From: Lentinula raphanica
Lineage: Eukaryota > Basidiomycota > Agaricomycetes > Agaricales > Omphalotaceae
Direction of reading: 5' to 3'
DNA: 64,000 nt
Assembly: GCA_027919835.1 (NCBI GenBank)
Contig: JANVFP010000003.1
Span: forward strand, 1,798,001 to 1,862,000
In this document: one piece after another, positions 44,671-54,274 of the stretch
Numbering within the stretch: position 1 is the first letter of the stretch
Layout: the number at the start of each line of letters is the position of its first letter
Program-made: the position numbers and the translations under genes
Notes under the pieces: model-generated
The model's input: only the letters and a program-made list of their open reading frames with translations
Told to the model about the DNA's origin: nothing
Databases searched by the model: none

Positions 44671-45581
44671 CATGTGTTCTATACGCAGTGTACAAGCGCG
44701 TGTGTACATCGCTGGATAGACATTGTCAATCACTTTCACCTTCGTGGAGACGCCAAAGTGACCCGTACGCCCTCTCACTCGTCAGTACCTTCCAGGCAGA
44801 GAAAGGAATTTAGTTGACAGGTGAGGGAAGGTAGGCTTAAGATGGCTTGAGAGGCACTGCATCGACCTTCGGGAGCGAGTGGTACCGCCATGTAAGCGCA
44901 CAAGTTTCGCCTGGCGGCCTTGAGGCTTGGCCTCGCCATGTTTGACTGGACACAGTGGAGGTCAGAGGTCACCCAGTTGAACCCTACTTGCTTTTTGGAT
45001 GTTCAAGATTCTCCCGCCAGAGCTGTTGATGCTGATACCAGCTATTACATCTGGTAAGTCGCAAGCTCGATACAAACTCAAGAGTCAAGACTAGCCTGAC
45101 AGTTTGACGGAAGATTAATCGATTACTACCCGAGGATCAAAAGAGATACGAAGGGGATAAACATCGAGCAAATGGATGCGTCGGAGAGGATTATTATCAC
45201 GAGTCAGAAGGTCCAAGAAATCTTTTGGAAATTGGGATCATGGACGTGGTCGATGCCACTTCAACTCTTTCACTGGGTTGAGAACAACTTTCGTTTTCTG
45301 GCACTTTCTCCCACCGAAACAACTTTTTAGCTGGCTAGCTATACTCGAGTTGGCGGAGGGCTGACGGACGTGTTTTTTACAAGGGGACGACAGATTTGTA
45401 TGTATTCTCACGTACTAGGCCTGTGAGGCTGTTTCAAGTCTTTCTTGGCAATTATCCAATCCAGACAATTTATAAAGCAGATTCAAAACAACCTTTATTC
45501 CCTTTATTCCCCCCCTTCTTCCCTCTTCCTCCCAACGAAACAGCTGGTCTGTTGGCTCTCTTGTGGACGCCTTTCCAAATC
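44671..45581. other. Intergenic between copies A and B, with TATA and leader blocks of copy B
   Basis: About 910 bases. The right end contains TATAAAG at 45471-45477, CTCCCAAC at 45529-45536 and CAGCTGGTCTGTT at 45541-45553, in the same order as in the other two copies. The rest shows no gene. Confidence 0.6.
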
Positions 45582-46021
45582 ATGCGCTTGTTCACTTTCG
45601 TTTTCTCTCTGATCGCCACCGTTCTACTTACGGCGAGTGCAGCAGACGCCATCGCAATCGATCCCAGTGAGTTACTATTAGATGTATCTCGTTCGATATG
45701 TTGACGATGTCTATAATCGTTCAGAGGCCGCATGCGGATCGGAAGGTGATAACAACAAGGATTATACCGAGGGCCATGAATGCAAGTACCTCGTTACTGA
45801 TTTGGAACCTCACCCGCATCTAGTGACATATGCTGGAAGTACGTCGTATACTTACGCTCTTTGTGTGAATGAACCTCTGTCACTAATCCTTTCTGACCCA
45901 TCCGCCGTTAGCTTGTCAGACCGATAATGACGATGGGATACTCAAGTGTTTGGATGCATCGCAGTTGGTTGAACGAAGAATGATTAGGCGTCGTCGTCCG
46001 GCAGGAATTGCTATCGATTAG
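45582..46021 (+). CDS. Small secreted four-cysteine protein with Arg-rich tail (family copy B)
   Basis: Exons 45582-45666, 45725-45838 and 45912-46021 (85, 114 and 110 nt), with phase-1 introns of 58 and 73 nt, encode 102 residues. The signal peptide MRLFTFVFSLIATVLLTASA ADA is nearly that of copy A. The core reads AACGSEGDNNKDYTEGHECK and TCQTDNDDGILKCLDASQ. The tail is ERRMIRRRRPAGIAID. Two of the six family cysteines (the second and third, in CPNNC) are missing here, so one disulfide has probably been lost. It is tandem with copy A, 911 bases downstream. Function unknown. Confidence 0.84.
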
Positions 46022-47792
46022 CATCATAAGGCTAGACTATTCAGGAAATATGATGCGTGATGTTTCAAGATAATTCACAGTTCACTGGATATTGTGTTTT
46101 GTTTTGTGCAGAACGCAAAAGACTTCAACTGATCACGGTGTGTACACCCCCCAAAATAAGTGCGACCCTTCATGCAGAGAAAGTACTACTGAATCAGATC
46201 CCAATGTCCGCCATCGTGCCTAAGCAGGTAGCAGGCTCGCTCGCTTAAAATTCTACATAGCTCGTTATCGGATCGTCTTGAGAGGCCGCAGAGAGAGAGA
46301 AAAGCTTCGAAAATTTTCGATCCTATGATGATCTGAGTACTACATGTTGGCAGTAGAGGAAGGCGACACGGTCTCGAGGCCTCAAGCTCTCTGCCACTGC
46401 TCAAGAGTTACGACAAGGATTGGGTTCAAACATGGAATTCTTCTCCCTATTCACTGTCGCTACCACCAGAACTAGTGCTTATTGTGCAGAGTCGGAGCTT
46501 GAAGGATAGTTTTAAGCTGTTTGGTACGTACCAAAATCCAATAGACCATACGCCCATTTTCTACTCCGAATCCTCGTTTTCTGAGCATGCCTTCTTCGAA
46601 GATACTTATCAGAGACGTGAACTGAATTCTGGAACTTTCATAGCCCAATTGAACCTAATTGAACCGGTACTGTTTTGGCCGTGGTCTCTCTCGATGTCAC
46701 TGTCGTACAAACTTGCAATTGATGATTCCAAAAGAGGTTCGTGCCAATTTTTTGTATAGGATTTTAGTATGTGAATCATAGAAATTTCGGAATATCAAAG
46801 AACGTTTCGTTGACCGCGATGTTGTGGACTGAAGCGATATAAAGGGGACGAATGTTAACCTCAGAGTACAAAGCACACAAAACCTAGCTTTCCATCCGAC
46901 CCCACTTTGAACTTCAGCTTAACCACTCAGAGTCCAGGCTGATTCTGCCCTACCAATCTCGTCTTATGTCGGAGAGGCTGAATATGTCCTACTAGAACTC
47001 AAGAGCTCCACCGGACGGTTCGCGTTACTGCCAGTAGGTATCCATGTTGTCCAGTGCCTACTAATAACATCAGTGAACAACATGGATACCTACTGGTTTG
47101 TACTAGGCCCAGTCCCTCTATCAAGCCTCTCTATCAGATCGTTCGTGTCTTGAATTACATTCCACATTTGATTTTCCACCTGTTTTAATCAGCTCTGAAG
47201 TGGGGTATGCGAACAATGGTCTAACCTGGTCAGTCTCTCGGACGTACTTACTGGATTACAGTGCCGTACGCTTCGAATATATGACTCTGAGGAAGAGTCA
47301 CAGTTGCATGAGAGTCGACTCTGGTTGAACTACGACGTAGGATTTCGAATTCTCTTCTTGTGTTTATCTGATTCGATCCGTCAGAATGTGGATGTGACAA
47401 AGTGTGTAGAATGTAGGAATGCTCACAAGTTGGAAGGGAGAATGGGTAGTGTTAGGAAGGATTAGATAGGATTTGCCTTGTGCGATGACTACTCCAGGAG
47501 TCTCCAGCCCCCTGCTCTGGAAAAATATCCTACCGCCTGCACTTCCACTGGATCGTAATACGTTCACCAAAAATCATAATTCGTTGGAAAGTTGTAATAC
47601 GATACAAATAGGAACTAATGTAACACGAACGAAGTCCAGAAAATACAAGGATACTAAGTATATGAAGCAGATAGGGCGTGAAATCGTTGAAAAGATCATT
47701 TTGGAAGTGCATGAAAACACTACCGATACAAAGACCTGGCGTCTAAAGTATCGGAGAATAACGAGGTCATGAATGATGAAGGATGGAAGGAT
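46022..47792. other. Gene-poor intergenic region of 1.8 kb
   Basis: No coding frame with a motif or splice-compatible exon was found. A TATA-like GATATAAAGGGG lies near 46836. The region holds a perfect 20-bp inverted repeat at 47031-47096, listed separately. Confidence 0.5.
47031..47096. repeat. Perfect inverted repeat, 20-bp arms with a 26-base loop
   Basis: The arm CCAGTAGGTATCCATGTTGT at 47031-47050 is followed by its exact reverse complement at 47077-47096. RNA from either strand would form a 20-bp hairpin. No flanking target duplication is evident. Confidence 0.9.
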
Positions 47793-48535
47793 TTAATAGG
47801 CATCTCGATGTCTGCGGTAACGACCAAAGACACCGCAAGTACTTGCACAGACTCCCAATGCTAATGCGACAAGAGCACCGAGTCCCAGCCAATTAGCATT
47901 GCCAAAGTCAGCAGTAATGTTTTGGTCGTGGAATCGATCGCGGGCAATTCCGAAAAGCACCATCTCAATGACCCAAACGACGAGAGTCACGATGAGGGCA
48001 AGAGAGGTTGCGAGAAGCATCATAACTGTGCCTACGCGGTGATAAGCTGCACCGCAGAGGCCAAAGAGGACGGCGAGTCCAGAGATACCGGCGGCTAGGA
48101 GGTGTGTATAAGTAAAACCGAGTGAGGATAGCGGCAGTCAAAGAAACAAACCGATTGGGTAGAGAATGAGAACTTTCGTCAAATTGTGGATGATCTCGGT
48201 ATTGAGCGTTGAAGGACTTGTATGAGTAAATTAGTCGGATAGTATTCACTCCCTGAAACGACGACTTACTCAAAGCCCAAGTTAGCCGGATTGAAGTCGT
48301 AACCGATGTGAGTTTGTGAACCAGTGAACCCGAAAACTCCATAATGCGTTACAGAGTCGCCTGAGCCAACATTCAAGAAGGATATCTTTTCCCATGTTGG
48401 TGAAGACACTGAAACCTAGGAGATGAGGTCAGTGTCCGCTATAGCCTTCTGTGAAAAGGTGCAACATACGAATATGAGCAGCACCATCGCTGCGAAAACA
48501 CAGAAAAGCCCTGGAAGAGCGGGTCCTGCGGCCAT
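47793..48535 (-). CDS. SUR7/PalI-family four-helix membrane protein
   Basis: The start at 48535 gives MAAGPALPGLFCVFAAMVLL IF, the first membrane helix. An extracellular loop (VSSPTWEKISFLNVGS, HYGVFGFTGSQTHIGYDF) follows. Helices 2-4 are FHPLAAGISGLAVLFGLCGA, VGTVMMLLATSLALIVTLVV and ANWLGLGALVALALGVCAST. It ends in a short basic tail (RYRRHRDAY). This topology, with a long first loop and four helices, is that of the SUR7/PalI (Rim9) family. Members organise plasma-membrane domains (eisosomes/MCC) or take part in ambient-pH sensing. The short tail is unlike the long tails of PalI proper, so a SUR7-like role is somewhat more likely. Three to four short introns. Confidence 0.8.
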
Positions 48536-49760
48536 TATGATCTCGTCAAGTGGTTGTGAGTGGTGGAGTTGGATACGTGTGGGATGGAGGGAAACCGATT
48601 TATGAATCGACGGACAGCTGGGACGCTTTATAAAGCTGTGGAGAGTGGAGATTCAGAAGGATGACGGTAAACTGCGAAAAGTTTCCGTATGACGTTTTTT
48701 CCAACAGGGGTCAATTCAGTTATTTTGTGGCAGTGCAGCGGACGATTAGCGTCATGTCATTCCCAAATATAGAAATCCCTTTCCACAGTTTCTCCTCGTA
48801 CCTTCTTGAAAGCGAATTGTGTTGTTACCTGGCCGTCAAGAAACACATCCCAATGGAATCTTGCATGAAGACGCCATCCAGTGTGCTCGATTCCACATGG
48901 CTCGCATCATTGACGTTCCCCGCTCAACAGCTTTTTCACTGGTTTCTGACTGCGCGAACACGTACAATCATGCTGCGGGGTGCAGTAGAATTCTTTGCTG
49001 CTGCCTGACATACACTTGCTAAGTACGATTTCGCCTATTCCCTCTTGGCAAGCGGTCAAGAAACGCCTTGGGCCTCAACGTCTTCAGGTCTGGCCATGGG
49101 TTCCACCTGGGTTTCCTGTGTTCTAACGAAGGCTGACAGATGCCATCGTGTGGACTTGATAAGCCACAACATCATTGATACAACGGACAGGGGATTGGTG
49201 GTTGATATACATAGTATCTTGGGAGGAATAATGCCGGGTTGGTTTCGGTATCTGCTTTGTCCAGGCTCTGTCCCATCTTGAGTTGGCAATCTTCACCCGC
49301 GTGAACACGCGCCAAATTGCAATAAGAATCCAAGTATATCTTATACAACCCCTAGTTATCTCTCAAAGTGGTCGAAAAACGCGAGCTCTTCGTTGTCTAC
49401 GACGTTCGGCAAACACCGGCCCGGACGATAACTACTGCTTTGACCGCGATCGATTTGTCTCAGTGAATTCCTTTGTCCTCCCACCAGAAATAGGCAACGA
49501 AGAAGAAAAGATCAACGCGAGACACTTCAGTGGCCATGGATGTTGTTGACAACGAATTGCTTCCTTCGACCTGATCTTTCTTTTTGTTCTTTGTCCTCTC
49601 CCACAAGGCTTATTGTCATCTCCCTCCAACATATATAGCATGTGAACAGTTCCAAAACACTCATTCGACCTGTCCTGGACCGAGTCTTTGACAGCCCAAT
49701 CTCTTCGTTGCTCCCTTTCGTTCTCTTCTGCTACTTCAAGGCTTCACGATCTCGATTACG
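48536..49760. other. Intergenic, promoter of the Ser-rich orphan
   Basis: About 1.2 kb. Several plus-strand frames of 60-115 codons overlap one another, but none shows a motif, a convincing start context or splice logic. Nothing further was recognised. Confidence 0.45.
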
Positions 49761-50696
49761 ATGACTTTTCCAAAGTATTCCAGTTCAAGTGCTGCCTCCT
49801 CCTCCAATTCTAAACGCCAAGGCATGCACTACGACTGCCCCAGGACTCCAGACGATGGTGCCCAAGACCAAGTCATCGATGGCCACGGCTACAACTCTTT
49901 TGACGAATTCTGCATGCTTCTAAGAGACCGGTGAGTGAAACGCGTTGTCGCAAACGTGCATTGTTTTCATATCATCTATCAGTGTAGGGATGGTCGACTG
50001 TGAAGTGTTAGATGCTGAGCTTACATCGGAGCCAACGTCTAGTGCATCTAGACAGAAATCATTCTCCTATGTCTCAAATTGGCGTAGCAAGGTCGATTCA
50101 GCTAATCTAACGATTGTTGTCCCTCCGTCTCCTTTGTGCGTTCCTTCGTCCTTCCACCATCTCCGACACAGTTATTAACAGCAGACACCAATAGGTTCCA
50201 TTCCTTCGACTCCCCGTCGTCTCCTGTAGCCTCGATCGACCCATCGCGGCTCTGTGTAACATCAATCCCTCCGTCAGAATATGAAAACTATTCTCCATCA
50301 TCCATGACTGGCCGATCCGAATATGACTGCGAAATGGAGCCAGATGTCATTGAAGACTCAGTGGCATCTGATTTACATGGCGTATACGATCCCGATTTCG
50401 CTCGCATGTTCTCGGACGACGCATCTGAAGTAGAGTCGTTGTCCTCGGTCTCGTATCATCCTGGCGCATTTCGTCAGGCGTATATGTCGATTCCACAAGG
50501 TACGTTGTAACTGCGTTCGCTTGTTCCTCCTTTCATCATAATACTCACAATATCATCTGTAGCCGCTTCCCCTTATCCGAATATCAACAAGTCCACTCGT
50601 TTCCAGAACGTATCCTCCGCGATTCGATGGCTGCCTACCCGGATCAAATACTCCATTCTGTCACAGGCTGCCCAGCGAGCATCTCGCAAATCCTAA
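49761..50696 (+). CDS. Ser-rich protein of unknown function
   Basis: I do not recognise this gene. Four exons can be joined. MTFPKYSSSSAASSSNSKRQ..FDEFCMLLRDR is followed by an intron from 49932 (GTGAGT..ATCAG). GMVDCEVLDAELTSEPTSSA..VVPPSPL is followed by a second intron near 50135-50194. FHSFDSPSSPVASIDPSRLC..SYHPGAFRQAYMSIPQ is followed by a third intron from 50501. The last exon is AASPYPNINKSTRFQNVSSA ... AQRASRKS, which stops at 50696. The total is about 230 residues, Ser/Pro-rich with an acidic centre (MEPDVIEDSVASDLHGVYDP) and a basic C-terminus. There is no signal peptide or membrane helix. The exon joins are all frame-consistent, which supports a real gene despite the lack of a known domain. 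Confidence 0.6.
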
Positions 50697-51486
50697 ACTT
50701 CATCGTCGCCGAATTCTTGTTCGACTCCACACATTTTTTTACTAGGCCGTTGTCCTCAATCATCATTCCTTATTCTTATGTCTATCTTTCTCTGCTATCG
50801 TTCTCCCTTGAACATTTAGGGAAGTTCACGTCCACTTGATGATCTTGTATTATTGTACCTTCTTGACGCTCCTCTGCTAATCGAGCGGCAAGTTCTTGTT
50901 CTCGACTTTTCAGATCGTAATGTCCCCAGTGCATGCTACCGGTGTAGCAAGTTGTATACTATACTTACTGCTTCCATGTATCATAATCAGTCGTCTCTGT
51001 CATTGCAATCTACTTGACGTATGATTCTTGCACCCAATCATTCTCAGATCTTTCGAAAGGCATCTCATTACAAGGCCATGTCTGGAAAAGTCCTATGGTA
51101 AAATCTATGTAGAGTAGATAAAAGCTTGAAAGCGAAAGTTGATATTTTACAAACATTGATCGTGAGTAAGGGTAGAACAAGAAAGCCTTGAATACGGATG
51201 TAGAAGTGAAATAGTATGAGATGGGTTGTAAGAAAACAATATTGGCCATGAAACGGCATGTAGGTACTTTTGCATTATCGCATCGGATTGAGGAATGGCG
51301 CAGCAGATGGATGCATGGAGGGATAGGAGTAATAGAGATCATAGATGCGGCGAAATCTGGAGAACAAGTAGAAGGGCATAACTTATGTTCTAAGGGCAAG
51401 CACACCAAGATAATGCAAGAGACGGGACTGGGATTGTGGATGCAGGTCTATCGTGAGGAAAGGGAAGGAGAGACGGGAATCGGCGA
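50697..51486. other. Intergenic between convergent genes
   Basis: About 790 bases with the 3' ends of the Ser-rich orphan and the carrier gene. No gene was seen; the plus-strand frame at 51221-51562 overlaps the carrier's last exon in antisense and is a shadow. Confidence 0.5.
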
Positions 51487-52675
51487 TCATGCACCCCATC
51501 GAAGGACACCTTCGTATATGGAATACATCACAGCTGCATTGGGCACGACACGCATGAGATGAGCGCTCAATCCACTGTATAATGAACGTGCGCCCTCTTC
51601 AGCAATCACCAGCCGCAGTGTTTGTATCAAGCCAGTGTATTTCATAACGCCATTCACACTAGGCTGACGAAGCCTTGTGCGGATAACCTGCGGGTTGGTG
51701 ACTGGTCAGGCGATTGTCATGAGATATGAATGGAGATTTGAGTACCTCATGAGGGTATGTTATCAGAGATGCAATGCATTTAGCTGATCCTGCACTTCCA
51801 AGCATGCCGAACCATGCTTGTAGGCCACCTTGGTTCTCCGTACCAGCTGAGAGTTTCTTCAACCGTTCGTAAAGGACCCACTGAATCGTTCCTTCCGTGA
51901 CACCGAGGTAACTAGCACTCAGACCCTTATAGAACCCTCGGATTCCTTCATCTCGCATTATTCTCTTAATCATCACCCAGCTACCTCCTGCCAACCGGTG
52001 TGAGGGCACCGTAGGGGAATTCCGGGTGTTGGCTTCTAGCTGTAGACGCGTTTTGACGACCCATATTGGATTCGTAGCTGTACCTGTGGCGATTCCAGCA
52101 ATGGCTGCGGCGCAGAGATGAACGTAGCTGTTCTCTTTGCCGTCGTTGAACGTGTTTGCGATGATTTGTTTACCATTGCCGTAGGTGAAGAAATTTATTG
52201 AGCGGGCAGGGATAACGCCGACTAGTGTTGGACCGAGACCTTTGAAGAGGGCGCGTGGTGATTCTTCTCGGTATATATCTCTGTGAGCAGCGAGCTGAGG
52301 GTTGGAAGGAGAGGAGGGTAGATAGAGAAAACTGGCGCACCGTAATATATGCCCAGTCTCTACAAAATTGTAAAGCAGATTACTCGAAGCCCGTGGTCCT
52401 CCAACTACAACTGACCCATTGCTTCCACCGACAACGCTAATTGCATGCTTCTTGCGAAACAGGTCGGACTGCAGCCGTGTTTTGACAACGTCAAACGGGC
52501 TCGTCACAATGGCCCCGCACATTCCTCCAAGTCTGGATGCAAAGGAAAAAGGAGTGAGTATCTGTTCTGATAGATGTAGGGCTCAAGAATCGACTTACCC
52601 TCCTGCGACGAAATGTTGCCATGATTTCGCAGGTAAGAATTTGGAAGTGGAGGTGGAGGCTTCCTGTTGGGACAT
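51487..52675 (-). CDS. RIM2: Mitochondrial pyrimidine nucleotide carrier (Rim2 / SLC25A33-36 type)
   Basis: Three mitochondrial-carrier repeats are present with Px[D/E]xx[K/R] signatures: SPFDVVKTRLQSDLF, NPIWVVKTRLQLEANTRN and YPHEVL joined across the intron near 51700-51755 to the last exon. The last exon encodes YTGLIQTLRLVIAEEGARSL, YSGLSAHLMRVVPNAAVMYS and ends RWGA at 51487. The tryptophan in NPIWVVKTR and the long insertion after the first signature are typical of the Rim2 subfamily. That subfamily exchanges pyrimidine (deoxy)nucleoside triphosphates and imports them into the matrix for mtDNA and RNA synthesis. The start at 52675 gives MSQQEASTSTSKFLPAKSWQ. It is divergent from RPC25, with a 137-base shared promoter. 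Confidence 0.9.
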
Positions 52676-52812
52676 TATGGCCGTGAGGTAAGTACAAACT
52701 TTGAGAGTCAGGGGAGCGAAAAATAAGCGGACCCATACCTAGAGATAAGATTAGATTACAAATTTCACTTGATCTTCATCCACAACGTCCATGACTCTGA
52801 GTTCATGATACT

Positions 52813-53773
52813 ATGTTCAATCTTGCTATACTCAAGGTATGACCTTGCTTGTTGTCCTCATACCTGGTCTTTGACAAGGCATCAGGATACTGTAGCAATA
52901 CATCCGTCCAACTTTGGTTTACCCCCGGAGCAGGCCTTGATCGCAGAACTGAACAAAAAATACGCAAACCGCGTCCTGCACGATGTGGGGCTTTGTATAT
53001 CAGTATTCGATCTATCTGAAGTAGGAGAGGGAAAGGTCAGATATGGTGATGGGTTTTTGTGGTACAAAAGTATGTTGCTGCTCGTTCCCTCTGGGATATA
53101 CAAAATCGAACTGAGGGTGATAGCTTCTTGATTCCTAGCTGTTTTTCGGATGGTCATATTCAGACCGTTCACATCTGAAGTTATTCTGGGTAAAATTAAG
53201 TCTTCCGACGAAAACTCTATACGAAGTGAGCCGTCCCTCAAAAGTTTTAGAAAAACAACTTCAGATATGGAGACCCTAACTCCGTTGCAGTATCGTTAGG
53301 CTTCTTCGATGACATCTACGTTCCAGCAATATACCTCCCTCAACCTTCCTGCTTGTCAGTTGCTTCTTACTCATTTCATCATCACAACGTGCTCAGTTTA
53401 TCCTATCACAGTGACCCAAACGAGAGAGCACATTTCTGGATTCCAGACTCCGAATTGACCAAGCCTCACGAGCTTTTGGACACTCCAACGGCTAATCGTA
53501 TGTATATTGACACGGGAGAGGTGGTGCGAATCAGAGTAGAGGCTGACGAGTTCTACGACGATGAGCCTGGTCCGCCGAAAGCACTCGAAGGTGTAGCAGC
53601 GGTGAAAGAGCTACGGAGAGCGCCTTATAGTATCATTGTATGTCTCCTGAGTCCTCTAGCCGGCTGATAACTGAGATCCTTTGACCCAGGCCTCAATAGC
53701 GGAACAAGGTCTCGGACCAGTGTCGTGGTGGAATGGCGCAGGAGCGGAAGACGCTGAAATGGAAGAAGGTTGA
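52813..53773 (+). CDS. RPC25: RNA polymerase III subunit RPC25 (RPC8, Rpb7-like stalk subunit)
   Basis: Exon 1 encodes only MFNLAILK and is spliced to DTVAIHPSNFGLPPEQALIA and ELNKKYANRVLHDVGLCISV FD. This is the Rpb7-like N-terminal domain. Next come VFRMVIFRPFTSEVILGKI and VSLGFFDDIYVPAIYLPQPS, then FWIPDSELTKPHELLDTPTA and GEVVRIRVEADEFYDD, the S1-type OB-fold domain specific to RPC25. The C-terminus SIAEQGLGPVSWW..GAGAEDAEMEEG is the usual subunit end. The protein has about 215 residues. With RPC17 it forms the polymerase III stalk and is needed for initiation on tRNA and 5S genes. Introns of about 50-60 nt separate five or six exons. Confidence 0.92.
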
Positions 53774-54274
53774 ATCTTGTAGCGGCTAGTGACGATATAT
53801 CTTGATGAGCCTATCTTTGGACTCCGAAGCTGATAATCACCCAAAAACAAAGTTTTCAACGAGTGAAGGTACAAAAGATTTGCACAGATGCGGGTAAACT
53901 GAGGTCCACAAATCATTGAAGCTATTTCATCAGTCGTATCTAACAGCCGTCACAACTTGCTGCAGGTGAATTCCGTGCATGCCATCCGAAACTACATACA
54001 TTTGATTTTTCATGGTGAAACTGCGATTCTGCGTCCAGTCAGGTCGACTCTCGTTGCTGCTAACTTGTGTAAGCGTATTCTGATTCATGAGGTCATGAGT
54101 GCTTACGTAAAACAAAAATTGATTTCTTCGAACTTCGAGTCTTCGACTAACTTCGATTCTTAAGACCAGATCACTACTTTGGACTGGCATCGTCAAACCG
54201 TGCTGTCCTCGGGTACTCCTCCTTCATTTTATTGAAAGCGGGCTCCCGCCAGTGGCTTGTGGTCGGAGACGGAA
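53774..54274. other. Intergenic: RPC25 3' end and Furry/Tao3 promoter
   Basis: About 500 bases. No gene is supported. Confidence 0.5.

Noticed and set aside
44671..45370. Frames between secreted copies A and B considered as a further family member
   Set aside because: No MRL signal peptide, cysteine block or Arg tail in any frame.
48661..49281. Overlapping plus-strand frames of 67-115 codons
   Set aside because: No motif, no signal peptide and no splice-compatible partner exons; likely chance frames in the promoter region of the Ser-rich gene.
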